A stretch of DNA of 64,000 nt from CAWAMR01 sp963783095 (GCA_963783095.1 CAWAMR010000014.1:248001-312000), one strand, 5' to 3'. Positions 47,572-57,381 are shown, counted from the stretch's first letter. Notes: generated by a model not told the origin, from the letters alone. Numbers and translations: made by a program.

Positions 47572-47994
47572 TGTTTCATTTCTCACAAGCTTGGGAAATC
47601 GGAAATCGGGGCGAGGGATGTACGGTGCGAAAAATACCAGGAACTTCGACGGTCTTTGCGAATCCTGCGTTTCGCATGCCGCCAAGGTGTTTAACGTAAT
47701 GCCGCAGAGCCGGCAATGCAACCAAAGAATGCAAAATGCTTCAAACCGCGAAAAAATCCGGTGCCCCGGCTGTAGAAACAAAGCCCTCGAAAGGAGAATC
47801 AGTGAAATGCAAGCAATGAACACAACAATCAAGGCACTTCTCGCAGCCGGTCAAGCCGCGCTTCACCATCGCGCCCATTGCAACGGTCTGGCGGTGCGGG
47901 GCCGGTATTCGGACGAGATGAACTTGTCCATCACGGAAGGCAAGCGAGACGCTAACCCTACGTCAAAGAATCTGTCTCGCTCGTCCGTTCGATC
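47572..47994. other. Intergenic region, nothing recognised
   Basis: 423 bases between the Gfo/Idh start and the beta-helix stop, both on the minus strand. No credible gene, hairpin or promoter consensus seen. It should contain the promoter for the Gfo/Idh unit. Confidence 0.5.
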
Positions 47995-50385
47995 TTACGA
48001 CACCACGTTGGAAAACTCTGAAGTGTTGTTCGTTGGGTTGGTTGCCGTCGCGGTGATGTAAGTTGCTCCTGCCGGCAATGTTGGACCGTTGAAGGTGTAG
48101 GTCGCCACTCCGGATGCATTTGTCCTCACCGTCACGGAACCCAGGTAGACCAGACCCGAAGGTTCGTTCGCGTCGTCGGCGAAAAACTCGATCGTAAACG
48201 TAGTGTTCGGAGTGCTCGTAAGAGAACCGGACACCTGGATGCCCCGGACTACCGAATTCACCGAGGTCAGCACGGGAGCTGACTGGTTCATGTTGGCACC
48301 GGCCCCCAGATCGATTCCGAGCGAGGTATTGCCGTGGATCGAGTTCTGGAGGATGCTGTTGTCGTTGCCGGACGCGACAAAAACGCCATCGGCATCGTTG
48401 TATGCGATGACGTTCGCTGAACTGCTCGATGCGTTTACCAGGCCGCACACTATGGAGTGCGCGCTGGCAGAACTTGCGCCGATGGTATTGTTGGAACTAT
48501 TCGTGATGTAAACACCGTCGTTCCCATTGCCCAGAGAAGCCAGGCCGAACGTGTTGGTGCCGATGAAACAGCCCTCAATGGTGTTCCCGGAGCTTTCTGA
48601 GATCGTGATACCGTTGCCATCGTTGCCGCTGATAACTGTGGAGAGGCTTGGCACGCTCGAACCAATCGTATTCGAATGAGTGCCTGGGCCGATATATACG
48701 CCCGCTTCTGCGTTTCCGAAGGCGTCCTGCCCGGTCAAATCGGTTCCGATGTAGCTGAAGTTTACAACATTGTCGTAAGCGTTGCCGTCAATGGCCACGC
48801 CATTGCCGCCGTTGGCCGAGATGGCGTTTTGCGGGATGACGTTGAAGGTCGGTTGCGGGCCGCCGATGAGGTCGTTATGAGCGGTGCCGTCGACTTCCAC
48901 GCCATTGTTCTTGTTTCCCATCGGCACGTTGCCCTGCGTGTCCAGCCCAATGATGTTCCCGGCGACGATACGCCTGTGGCATTCCCGCCGATCTCGATGC
49001 CGTCATTGCCATTCTCCGTGATCACATTGGTGCGAAGGAGGATGTTATCCCCAGTGGAGGTAATCAGCATTCCATCGTTGCCGTTACCCAAATTGGTGTA
49101 GGTTTGAAACGCGGCCAGACCGCAAAACGTGTTGTAGGACATGAAGTCGCTGGCGGTTCCCTGAACCAGGATGCCGTTTTCCCCGTTGGCGGCATCGACG
49201 TTTCCGAGCGGGATCGGGCCGCCCATGATCGTATTGTTGGAAGTACCTTCGACGACAACGCCATTCAGCGTGTTGCCCACCGGTGTCTAGTTGTCGGCCC
49301 CCAGGCCGAAGAAGTTGCCTTGAATCGTCGTGTTGTTGGAATTGGTGATCTGCAATGCCGTTCGCCACCGTTTCCGCTAATCACGTTGTAGAACACGAAC
49401 GGATCGGTCGATAGCCGGCAGCCGATGCAGCGAATTGTCGTTGGCATTCAGGATCGTCAACGCCGTCGAGGGCATTTGCCAGCGCGGTCACGCCCGAGAC
49501 GGTGGTTCCGATGAAGTTGCCGCTTAGGGTAGTTTGCGTGGCTTGTCCGGTAATGAGCACGCCATCGGCATCGTTCCCGGAGATCAGATTGCCCTGTGGA
49601 GGTCGGACGAACACAGCATTGGTTGGGTCGTTGCCGCCGGTCTCCTCTCCGCCGATGAAATCCCCTAATGAGCCGGCCGTGACTAAAATCCCGTCGCCGG
49701 AGTTACCGCAGTTGAGGGTTCCGGTCAAATCGGTGCCGATGTAGTTGCCGATGATTTCATTGTGAGATGAAGCACTGAGGGAGATGCCGTTGCCCGCGTT
49801 ACCCGAGATAAGGTTGCAGTCCTGCGCTGAAGTGCCGCCGATTGTGTTGCCGGACGAGCCGATCAACGACAGGCCGTTGCCGCCGTTGGCTGCAACGGTT
49901 ACTCCATCCGTCTCCAGACCGATGTAGTTGCCGACGATGAGCATATCGCCGCCACCGCTGAGAGTGACACCTGCTCCTGAGGCGTTTACAAGGGACAAAT
50001 TGCGAAGAGCTGAACCCGTTGAGCCGGAGTTGAATACCAGACCGCCGAAGTGATTGAAGTCCACTTCGACTACTGGCGTTCCCGCGAAAGTCGGGGCGGT
50101 TGTGCCGTCGATATTTACTTTGTCGGTAATGGCCGCCAGTGCACCGCTGGTCAGTTGAATCGTGCCGGACACACTGAAGTCAATGGTATTCGAGCCATGG
50201 CTGGCGTCGGCGTTCAAGATTGCCTGCCGCAGAGAGCCTCCACCGCTATCCATCAGGTTCGAGACGGTGAAAGTGCTTGGTAAAGACCGATCCTCGAGTT
50301 GTTCGAGGGAAAGTTTGGCAGGGCCACGCTTGTTTTGTGACTTTTGGTTTTTGGAGCGATGGGGGAGAGAAGAGAAAAACAACAA
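47995..50385 (-). CDS. Large surface beta-helix repeat protein with LEQLEDR leader, frameshifted
   Basis: About 795 aa. The N-terminus is basic and then reads AKLSLEQLEDRSLPSTFTVS, the leader motif (LExLEDR-LPS) that marks many large exported planctomycete proteins. A CSLREAI-like element, GGGSLRQAILNADASHGSNT, follows. The rest is a parallel beta-helix of repeated NxxGNNIGTDxxGxxxxGN-type rungs (for example NYIGTDLTGTLNCGNSGDGI and CFIGTNTFGLASLGNGNDGV). The C-terminus is a beta-sandwich (TFTIEFFADDANEPSGLVYL). Shifts near 49450, 49370 and 48970. Probably a surface or outer-membrane protein for adhesion or polysaccharide contact. Confidence 0.8.
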
Positions 50386-50589
50386 TCTATCTCCATTTAT
50401 GGTGAGCAGGATTGACTTCGGTAACGCCGCGACAGCGCAAAGGTAGCATCGATAACCAGAACCTGATGCGGAATTCTTTCGAGAGAGAAGGATTTGGCAA
50501 GGAAAAGCTAAAAGACTGAGATTTGAGCAAAAACTTGTGTTGAAAGCCTCAGAAATTCTCGCCTGAACGCAAATTCTCTGTCTAACAGT

Positions 50590-51156
50590 TCAAGTTGGAA
50601 TAGCTCTTGTGGGTGGTCTGGACGATAATCCCAGCATCACGGAAGCGAGCCCGTGAAGAATCATGTTGATGCCGATGAAGAAACCGATTACCCAGAAACC
50701 GCTAAACGGCCAGTTTTGCAAAATCGCAAGACCCAGCAAGAATGCGATGAAGCCGTTAAACAAGAGCCAGCCCCAATGTTGGGGCCGAACGGCGAATGCA
50801 ACCGCGATCCGGAACAACCCACCGAAAAGCAGAAAAACCGCGATCAGAACGGTGAGTGTCATCGCCACCACTGCGGGATGAGCGACGACCATCATTCCCA
50901 CCACCAGCGCAAGTAATCCCGTCAGCAGGTCAATGAAAAAACCTTTCCAACGTCGATGCCACAGGGAATGCCCAACTTCCAACACCCCACCGATCAGCAG
51001 CAACCAACCAAACAGCACGACGGACACTTCAGTGATCAGCACGGAATATCCAAGCGCGACGAATCCAACCAGCATCTCCAGGCCGCCAAAGACGAAAAAC
51101 CAAATCCAGGCTTCCTTTAGTTGGGTCGAGTCATCGTGGTCAATGGTCGGGCTCAT
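50590..51156 (-). CDS. HdeD-family membrane protein
   Basis: 188 aa from MSPTIDHDDSTQLKEAWIWF. Six membrane helices (for example MLVGFVALGYSVLITEVSVV, then LLTGLLALVVGMMVVAHPAV), with the HdeD-type arrangement of three helix pairs and a WPFSGFWVIGFFIGIN stretch near the end. HdeD is linked to acid resistance in E. coli, but relatives are widespread without clear role. The start 51156 is chosen because the upstream codons lack membrane character. It faces the protease gene divergently. Confidence 0.85.
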   Translation of the reverse strand: MSPTIDHDDSTQLKEAWIWFFVFGGLEMLVGFVALGYSVLITEVSVVLFGWLLLIGGVLEVGHSLWHRRWKGFFIDLLTGLLALVVGMMVVAHPAVVAMTLTVLIAVFLLFGGLFRIAVAFAVRPQHWGWLLFNGFIAFLLGLAILQNWPFSGFWVIGFFIGINMILHGLASVMLGLSSRPPTRAIPT

Positions 51157-51337
51157 ATGCTTTCTCGGTGAGTCAACGATTCTTCCACACTTTACGCCGC
51201 AGGGGTAATTGTAGAGCGCTGACGTCAAAGTAATCAGCCTTTTGGCCGGCAAAGAGTTTCAAGCCGCCTGAAAAGATCAGTTCTTGACCTGCCACGCTAG
51301 AATGCCATAACCGCATTTCCTTTTGGGAGGATGACTC

Positions 51338-52354
51338 GTGGCCGCTTTCTGGCAACAACCACTCAGTAATCATTCAGCTGGCTTCGAATCTCCGGACCCT
51401 GGTCCTTCGCACGACGACGAAGCTTTTGACGCCTATTCCAGGGTCGTCATCCGAATTGCCGAGAAACTCCGTCCCGCTGTGGTCAATCTTCGTTCCGGCA
51501 CCGGCCGGCGGCAAAGCGTAGGTTCCGGCGTTCTCTTCACGCCTGACGGGTTGTTGCTTACGAACCATCACGTTGTCCAGGATTACGATAGAGTTCAAGT
51601 TCGGCTGGTGGATGGGAAAGAATTGGCCGGTCGGGTCGTCGGCAACGATCCCTGGACCGATCTGGCGATCGTTCAAGCAGAGGAACAATCGACTCTGCCC
51701 TTCGCGGAACTCGGCGAATCGGCGAAGCTGCGCGTCGGCCAACTGGTGCTGGCGATCGGCAGCCCGCTGGGCTTCGAGTCCACGGTCACCGCAGGCGTCG
51801 TCAGCGCCGTAGGCAGAACCTTGCGCAGCATCACGGGGCACCTGGTCGATAACGTCATCCAGACCGATGCCGCCCTGAATCCCGGCAACAGCGGCGGCCC
51901 GCTGGTCGATAGCCGGGGCCGGGTCGTCGGCATCAACACCGCCGTCATTCAACCCGCTCAGGGACTTTGTTTCGCCATCCCCATCGACATGGCCAAGAAC
52001 ATATTGCCGCAGTTACTCAAACATGGTCGGGTAACTCGCGGCTATTTGGGATTGCACGGCCGGCGCGTGCCGATCGATCTGGATCTGGTTGAGCGATATC
52101 ATCTGCCGAAGAAAGCAGGTGTGGAGATTCTGTCGCTCGAAGAAGATGGTCCCGCTCAGCTTGCCGGTCTTTGGATCGACGATATTATCATTGCCCTCGG
52201 CGAGCAGCCCGTCGAATCGGTCGATGATCTACATCGGTTTCTGACGCAGTTGCCGGTTGGGATTCCTAGTTCCGCGCTCGTGTTGCGAGAAGGTCGGCGC
52301 GTTGAGCGAATGGTCATCCCGACGGACTATCCGCATCCGGCTCCGCGAAACTGA
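51338..52354 (+). CDS. Trypsin-like serine protease with PDZ domain, HtrA/DegP-related
   Basis: 338 aa. Catalytic triad: TNHHVVQDYDRVQVRL (His), DPWTDLAIVQAE (Asp) and DAALNPGNSGGPLVD (Ser). A single PDZ-like domain follows (LDLVERYHLPKKAGVEILSL, then EEDGPAQLAGLWIDDIIIAL). GTG start at 51338 with Shine-Dalgarno GGGAGG eight bases upstream; the ATG at 51331 is in another frame and short. No signal peptide is evident, unlike DegP, so it may be cytoplasmic, or the start may be mis-set. HtrA-family proteases remove damaged proteins. Confidence 0.88.
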   Translation: MAAFWQQPLSNHSAGFESPDPGPSHDDEAFDAYSRVVIRIAEKLRPAVVNLRSGTGRRQSVGSGVLFTPDGLLLTNHHVVQDYDRVQVRLVDGKELAGRVVGNDPWTDLAIVQAEEQSTLPFAELGESAKLRVGQLVLAIGSPLGFESTVTAGVVSAVGRTLRSITGHLVDNVIQTDAALNPGNSGGPLVDSRGRVVGINTAVIQPAQGLCFAIPIDMAKNILPQLLKHGRVTRGYLGLHGRRVPIDLDLVERYHLPKKAGVEILSLEEDGPAQLAGLWIDDIIIALGEQPVESVDDLHRFLTQLPVGIPSSALVLREGRRVERMVIPTDYPHPAPRN

Positions 52355-52470
52355 AGCCATTCGAGTCCCTGGAACCTCAGTTGCCAAACAACATGGAAAA
52401 GGGCATGATAATTCTTGGTCTGAATGAGTATCATATACCTCATGGGGATCGATTAACGTGGGGGGTTGCC

Positions 52471-52767
52471 ATGCAGATTTCTCTTCTCGTCGAACCAATT
52501 GCGGGTAAGGGCTTCCGAGCTTTGAATGCGGAGCCGTTCGGTTTCAGCGCAGAGGGTGCGACGCGAGCCGAGGCAATAGGGAAAGTTCGGGAGTTTTGTC
52601 AAGCCAAGCTCGCCGACGGAGCGGAAGTCGTAACTGTGGAAGTTGGGGCTTCTCATCCCTGGTTGCCGTTTGCCGGTATGTTCAAAGATGATCCTGATTT
52701 TAAGGAAGTTTTGGACATCATGGCTGAAAATCGACGGAAAATGGATGAGGATCCAACCATTCCATGA
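52471..52767 (+). CDS. Putative antitoxin of a VapBC-type pair
   Basis: 98 aa from MQISLLVEPIAGKGFRALNA, preceded by GGGGGGTT as a weak Shine-Dalgarno. It is a small protein with a HicB-like beta-beta-alpha start (GKGFRALNAEPFGFSAEGAT) and an acidic C-terminus. I do not find a clear ribbon-helix-helix DNA-binding motif. The role as antitoxin is inferred from the four-base overlap with the PIN-domain gene (ATGA at 52764-52767). Confidence 0.6.
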   Translation: MQISLLVEPIAGKGFRALNAEPFGFSAEGATRAEAIGKVREFCQAKLADGAEVVTVEVGASHPWLPFAGMFKDDPDFKEVLDIMAENRRKMDEDPTIP

Positions 52768-53183
52768 CTCTTTACGTTCTCGATACGGACATTCTCACAC
52801 TATACCAGTCAGGGCATTCGGTAGTTGTTGGCCATGTCCAAGCCTGTGCCGCCGATCAATTGGCGGTCAGCGTGATCAGCGTGGAAGAGCAGATGTCGGG
52901 TTGGTACACAAAGTTGCGGCGGGCAAAGAAGCGCGACCAGTTGGCGCGGGCCTATGAGCATCTTGCCCAGACAGTCAGTTTTTTCTCCCGCGTGCAAATC
53001 CTCTTATTTCCCGAATCCACCATCGCTCGCTACGAAGACCTGCGCGTCGCACATCGGCACATTGGCAAGAATGACCTGGGAATTGCTGCGATTGTACTTG
53101 AACAAGCAGCGATTCTGGTCTCTCGAAATCTCCATGACTTTCACCAAATTCCAGGTCTTACGGTCGAAAACTGGTCGAAGTGA
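52764..53183 (+). CDS. PIN-domain RNase, VapC-like toxin
   Basis: 139 aa. YVLDTDILTLYQSGHSVVVG holds the first conserved Asp pair of the PIN active site, SVISVEEQMSGWYTKL a Glu, and HIGKNDLGIAAIVLEQAAIL plus VSRNLHDFHQIPGL the further Asp residues. PIN toxins cut tRNA or rRNA. It overlaps the upstream gene by four bases, the usual toxin-antitoxin order (antitoxin first). Confidence 0.85.
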   Translation: MTLYVLDTDILTLYQSGHSVVVGHVQACAADQLAVSVISVEEQMSGWYTKLRRAKKRDQLARAYEHLAQTVSFFSRVQILLFPESTIARYEDLRVAHRHIGKNDLGIAAIVLEQAAILVSRNLHDFHQIPGLTVENWSK

Positions 53184-53225
53184 GAGATTTCATGGCAAAG
53201 TAGATAGCCCCTGGAAGGCTGATTT

Positions 53226-54218
53226 TCAATGACGCTGAAGTTGCACGATTCCTTTTCGATTGCTCAACCGAACCCCGCCCGGAAAATCGCTTGCGGTTTT
53301 TCTCTCAATGACTTCATCGACCAGCCTGTTCCAGTGGTCGAAAGTCATATCGTCGAGCGGCCAGTTTTCCTGTTCCCAGATCATCCGAAACATCGATCGG
53401 ATGCGCTGCCGCGGTACCGAGCGCAATCGGTCGGCGTCCAAGATGATCGTCGATCCGGCACGCGGCAACAGGGCTTGTTCCAGCAACAACTTCGCAAGGA
53501 CTTGCTCTTCGGCGTGTGCTTCAGATGCCTGCTCGGCGAGTCGGCACAACAGAGAGCGAATCGCCGGGTTAAAGGTCTCCAGCACAGGCAGGAGTTCGTG
53601 ACGAATCCGATTGCGTGTATATTGAGAATCGCGGTTGGAGGCATCTTCGCGCCACACTTGCTGTATTGACCGAAGGTATTCGACGATTTCCGCGCGCGTA
53701 ATATGTAGAAGGGGACGAATCAGTCTCAACCCAGGGGAAAGATCCCGTTCCTGCGCAATCCCGCGCAGACCTTGTAGTCCCGTGCCGCGCAGCAATCGGT
53801 GCAGGATCGTCTCCGCCTGGTCGTCCGCGCTATGCGCGGTGGCAATCCAACTAGCTTTGTTTTCCTCCGCAAGTTGGGTCAACCATTCGTATCGAACCTG
53901 GCGAGCGGTATCCTCCAGATTCTTCCCTCGGGATTCGGCGAGAGTGCGAACATCTACGGTGGTAGTGCGATATTCAAGCCCCAAAGACTCAGCCAAAAGG
54001 CGAACGAATGAGGCATCCGCGTCGCTTTCCGTGCCACGCAGTTGATGGTTCAAGTGGGCGACGAAGAGGGGAGAAGCCGGGTACATTTCCACCCAAATGC
54101 GCAGCATCGCCACGCTATCTGCCCCACCCGAAACCGCCAGAATACCGGCCCTCGTCCAATCAGGCCAGCGAAGACGGATCCGCTCCGACATAGCAGACAT
54201 GATGGATTGTCCTCTCAT
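53226..54218 (-). CDS. tilS: tRNA(Ile)-lysidine synthase
   Basis: 330 aa, intact. GILAVSGGADSVAMLRIWVE is the PP-loop (SGGxDS) for ATP; HLNHQLRGTESDADASFVRL and TAHSADDQAETILHRLLRGT are the further conserved blocks of the N-type PP-loop ATPase. The C-terminal half carries the substrate-binding region. It turns C34 of tRNA(Ile) CAU into lysidine so that it reads AUA. Essential in bacteria. The ORF starts MRGQSIMSAMSERIRLRW; MSAMSERIRL is an alternative start. Confidence 0.93.
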   Translation of the reverse strand: MRGQSIMSAMSERIRLRWPDWTRAGILAVSGGADSVAMLRIWVEMYPASPLFVAHLNHQLRGTESDADASFVRLLAESLGLEYRTTTVDVRTLAESRGKNLEDTARQVRYEWLTQLAEENKASWIATAHSADDQAETILHRLLRGTGLQGLRGIAQERDLSPGLRLIRPLLHITRAEIVEYLRSIQQVWREDASNRDSQYTRNRIRHELLPVLETFNPAIRSLLCRLAEQASEAHAEEQVLAKLLLEQALLPRAGSTIILDADRLRSVPRQRIRSMFRMIWEQENWPLDDMTFDHWNRLVDEVIERKTASDFPGGVRLSNRKGIVQLQRH

Positions 54219-54347
54219 TGTGGGACTTCACGACGAACAGGAAAGAAAATGTGCCTTTTCTCCAGTGACCAGGCTAATTTTGCGTTGTGGCGGCAGGGCG
54301 TCTTGGCGGGCAGTTTCACCGCCGATTTGCCTGCAAATAGGCGGTTG

Positions 54348-55004
54348 CTATTCGTCGTTTTCGACACCTATTAGACCGGGGAAATTCAATTCGAGAATTG
54401 AACGAAGATGAGCTCTGGCCCTGCCGACTGTACGCGCGGATACCCCCAACACCTCTGCAATCTCGGAGGCGGAAAGGCAACTGACGTAGTGCAGATTGAT
54501 GACTTCCTGTTCGAGAATCGAAAGTTTTGATATGGCTGCACGAAGTAGCGAGGCACGCTCCTCAGTCCCAAGTTGAGGTGCGATGTCAGACTCATCTTCG
54601 ATTTGTTCTAGTTGCACACCAAGTTCATGCCAGTGCTGCCTCGTACGCAATTGGGTATAGCACAACTGTCGGGTCAGCTTCAGCAATGACGTTCGATAAG
54701 CAGCGGTGGTTTCAGGCATGGTCAATTCAAGCCGATAAGACAAGGCAGCGACAAATGTTTCCTGCACAACATTCTCAGCTTGCGACCGGTCTCCGAGCAG
54801 CATGTAAGCGTATCTGAATAAATCAGGAGCATATTTACTTAAATACTCTGCCCCGATATCGGAATCGCCCGCGACGGAGAAATGACGCCACCCTCGGTCG
54901 GGGTCACCGGCCACGTTTCCTCTTCGGTCGTGGAATTTCCACGCACTGGCGTCACATCGAGAAACGTCGAGTTGACCCGACTTACGAACGACACGAGCGG
55001 CCAA
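54348..55004 (-). CDS. ECF-type RNA polymerase sigma factor
   Basis: Up to 218 aa; the conserved part is about 165 aa. Region 2 reads EYLSKYAPDLFRYAYMLLGD and AENVVQETFVAALSYRLELT; region 4 reads LSILEQEVINLHYVSCLSAS followed by EIAEVLGVSARTVGRARAHL, a helix-turn-helix. No region 3 is present, so it is an ECF sigma. The N-terminal 45 residues look non-conserved, and the true start could be nearer 54880 or could be joined by a frameshift to the 90-aa frame at 54839-55111. No anti-sigma gene is recognised beside it. Confidence 0.8.
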   Translation of the reverse strand: MAARVVRKSGQLDVSRCDASAWKFHDRRGNVAGDPDRGWRHFSVAGDSDIGAEYLSKYAPDLFRYAYMLLGDRSQAENVVQETFVAALSYRLELTMPETTAAYRTSLLKLTRQLCYTQLRTRQHWHELGVQLEQIEDESDIAPQLGTEERASLLRAAISKLSILEQEVINLHYVSCLSASEIAEVLGVSARTVGRARAHLRSILELNFPGLIGVENDE

Positions 55005-55111
55005 GTCAACTCTTCTGGTGCGGCGTTCCCTAACTCCGCCGGTGACAGAATGGTCATCCTGCCGTATTTCCCTGGCGGTGAGTCCGACGGCGGTTTAGAT
55101 TCATTCGTCAT
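54839..55111 (-). CDS. Small Pro/Thr-rich ORF between the DUF protein and the sigma factor
   Basis: 90 aa, no recognised domain. MTNESKPPSDSPPGKYGRMT, then PEELTWPLVSFVSRVNSTFL. It starts inside the last codons of the preceding gene (11-base overlap), which favours real translational coupling, and overlaps the proposed sigma N-terminus in another frame. It may be the true N-terminal region of the sigma factor, separated by an indel near 54860, or a separate small protein. Confidence 0.4.
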   Translation of the reverse strand: MTNESKPPSDSPPGKYGRMTILSPAELGNAAPEELTWPLVSFVSRVNSTFLDVTPVRGNSTTEEETWPVTPTEGGVISPSRAIPISGQSI

Positions 55112-55613
55112 TTGTCCACTCCCGAGCCAATATCCTCTCGCGGGCTATTGGCTCGTCGATCCCATCCACCCACAGTTGGTACTCGTACACACCTGCTTCT
55201 CGAAACGGCACTGGCCCTATCGGACACGCGACCTCCTCCACGTAGTTGAGACCGGAAATGGTTACCGGGCGTTCGGTGGGCAGTGGAAATTCACGAGGAA
55301 CTCCGTCTGGTCCAAGCTGAATTTCCTCCAACTCATTCTCTGGCGTTTCGTTGATTTTCACAAGACGAATCCGCACACGATACTCGCCGGAGTCACCCCA
55401 GAGCTGGAAGTACACGAACACCCGCTCCACCCGTACCGGGAAAGAGAAGCCGTCGGGAAGGTCATAGTGCGTGTAAATCCCCCCTAGACCGAACCCCGCC
55501 CCGGGTCTTTCCGGGTTGTACCAGATGGTGTGAGCAGTAAGTAGATGTGCGGCATGAACTTCGACCGGGTCGCGATAAGACGGTGGCTCGTCGGTCGGTT
55601 TGTCATTGCTCAT
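55101..55613 (-). CDS. DUF6941-like protein of unknown function
   Basis: 170 aa from MSNDKPTDEPPSYRDPVEVH. The fold seems to be a beta-sandwich: GGIYTHYDLPDGFSFPVRVE and VFVYFQLWGDSGEYRVRIRL, closing with EAGVYEYQLWVDGIDEPIAR. This resembles DUF6941-type proteins, which I name from memory with modest confidence. It is translationally linked to the 90-aa ORF and upstream of the sigma gene, so a regulatory or sensing role is conceivable but not shown. Confidence 0.6.
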   Translation of the reverse strand: MSNDKPTDEPPSYRDPVEVHAAHLLTAHTIWYNPERPGAGFGLGGIYTHYDLPDGFSFPVRVERVFVYFQLWGDSGEYRVRIRLVKINETPENELEEIQLGPDGVPREFPLPTERPVTISGLNYVEEVACPIGPVPFREAGVYEYQLWVDGIDEPIARERILAREWTNDE

Positions 55614-56047
55614 GGCGGTCAGATCGCCCTTTTGGGAATCATGGAGCATGTCCAGTGCAATGCCGTTGTGTTGCTTGGTTCGGACACCAGATTCCGCTTT
55701 TTTGCATCTTGCGGAGGCAACGGTTGCCCTGTTCGATGGCGTTGTTTGGCCAAATCATGCCCTTTCCGGACAATGATCCTAACGACCGCAGTTCTACAGA
55801 AAAAAGGAACACCCGACCACCGACCAGAGTCATGGATTGTTGTCTGATACCATGGTGGGTATGAAGTGTGCCTTCGTGGGGCAGACATTCCTGTCTACCG
55901 ATTCACAGCGGCAGGCAAGATTTAACAAGTGATCAGTGGTCAGCAAATGCAAAAGACAAGAACTCGACACGTTTTTGCATTTGCTGATACTGACCACTGA
56001 ACACCAATAATAATTCGCCTTGACCTTAAACCAAGAGACGGCTAAAC
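55614..56047. other. Intergenic region with one inverted repeat
   Basis: 434 bases between divergent units. Short minus-strand frames exist, but none is supported by a domain or start signal. The notable element is the inverted repeat at 55933-56000. Confidence 0.5.
55933..56000. repeat. Inverted repeat, arms about 22 bp
   Basis: TCAGTGGTCAGCAAATGCAA (left arm, about 55934-55954) pairs with the right arm TTGCATTTGCTGATACTGAC plus CACTGA (55975-56000); one small bulge. Confidence 0.8.
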
Positions 56048-56515
56048 GTGTCCGCTACGAAAAAGACTACTACAAGACGAAGTCCGGCTCGCTGGGTAAG
56101 GGTAATTCTGCTGCTGGCCGCCGGCGGTTTGGTGACGGTCTTCGTTATTGCTTGCAATCTGCATCCCTATGATGCCGATGGAAGACCGCAAACGATGGCC
56201 TCCCATACGCAGTTGGGAATGCCCCCGTGTGAATTTTATGTGATCTTCCGCAAGCCGTGTCCATCTTGTGGGTTGACGACGAGTTTTTCGCTCTTGCTGC
56301 ACGGTGATATTCTCGCGTCGCTGCGAGCAAACGCCGTCGGCACGCTCATGGCGCTGTTCTGGCTGGCCCTGATTCCGTGGTGCCTCTTTGTGTCGCTACG
56401 GGGCCGATACTTGTGGATACGGGCGCTGGAGCCGGCGCTGTTGTGGGCGGTCGGGATTTTCACCGTGTTGCTGCTGATTCGGTGGGGAATTGTCTTGCTC
56501 TGGGGATTGTGGTGA
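56048..56515 (+). CDS. DUF2752 membrane protein
   Basis: 155 aa. PCEFYVIFRKPCPSCGLTTS with FSLLLHGD is the DUF2752 signature (CPSCG(L/M)T). Three hydrophobic helices: VILLLAAGGLVTVFVIACNL, LMALFWLALIPWCLFVSLRG and LLWAVGIFTVLLLIRWGIVL. The function of the family is unknown; the Cys pair may bind metal or undergo redox change. Intact. Confidence 0.85.
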   Translation: MSATKKTTTRRSPARWVRVILLLAAGGLVTVFVIACNLHPYDADGRPQTMASHTQLGMPPCEFYVIFRKPCPSCGLTTSFSLLLHGDILASLRANAVGTLMALFWLALIPWCLFVSLRGRYLWIRALEPALLWAVGIFTVLLLIRWGIVLLWGLW

Positions 56516-56656
56516 ATTCGCAAATAAGAAATGAAACAGGAATGAAGTAGAGCGAAATGCCGGCGATGAATTGACTGGGGCCACGCGCGTGGATTTCGAT
56601 TCATCCTCTGTTTTCGTTCATTCCTGATTCAAGCTCCAAGGATGGGGGATATTCTG

Positions 56657-57337
56657 ATGGCGACCAAGTGGCGAAATCGATTTTTGGTGGGGACGCTCGC
56701 GCTCGTTGCCGCGATGGGATGCAACCCGATCGTGTCGTTGTCCTACCTCTTCAACAACGGCGATCCGAAGACCCCGCCGGAATATCCTCTCACTCCGCAG
56801 CCTTCGCGGAAACACGAAGAAGTTCGCATCGTGGTTATCACTTCCGCGCGACCCGGTTTGAATGAGTTCCGGGGGATCGATCAGTCGCTGAATACCGAGT
56901 TCAAACGAGCCTTGGAAAACATGGCCAAAGAGACCAAAGAGAAGATTACGGTTCTTAGTAATATGCCGTTGTCCCGGTACCGAGAGGAACATCCGGAGTG
57001 GCAGAGCCACCATCCGATCGACATCGGCAAGCAATTTGGCGCGGATTATGTCATCGACATGGAAGTGCTCAGCATCAGCCTGTTTAAACCCGGAACGAAT
57101 CGTAGCCTGTTGCAAGGCAAGGTCGCCATCGCATTGAGTGCTTACGATCTCTCCAAAAGAGAAAAGGTGCCTGCCCTCGAACAAGAATACACGACGACGT
57201 ACCCGGCATCGCATGAGATGGACGCCGACAGTATATCGCTACCGGGCTTTCGCCAAAAGATGCTCCAGCGCATCGCCTCCGACCTGGCGATCAAGTTTAT
57301 TCCGCACACGACAAGCCAATTCCCGGTCGACGACTGA
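56657..57337 (+). CDS. Putative lipoprotein of unknown function
   Basis: 226 aa from MATKWRNRFLVGTLALVAAM. Lipobox LVAAMGCN gives a cysteine for lipid attachment. The mature part has alpha/beta pattern (RIVVITSARPGLNEFRGIDQ, then FKRALENMAKETKEKITVLS, and FGADYVIDMEVLSISLFKPG), similar to the periplasmic TolB/CsgG-like N-domain that binds periplasmic partners; this similarity is only suggestive. The ORF can start 15 bases earlier (MGDILMATK). Confidence 0.7.
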   Translation: MATKWRNRFLVGTLALVAAMGCNPIVSLSYLFNNGDPKTPPEYPLTPQPSRKHEEVRIVVITSARPGLNEFRGIDQSLNTEFKRALENMAKETKEKITVLSNMPLSRYREEHPEWQSHHPIDIGKQFGADYVIDMEVLSISLFKPGTNRSLLQGKVAIALSAYDLSKREKVPALEQEYTTTYPASHEMDADSISLPGFRQKMLQRIASDLAIKFIPHTTSQFPVDD

Positions 57338-57381
57338 GATGTGCATTTCCGTCGCTCACGCTTCGCGTGAGCGAGGCCAAC

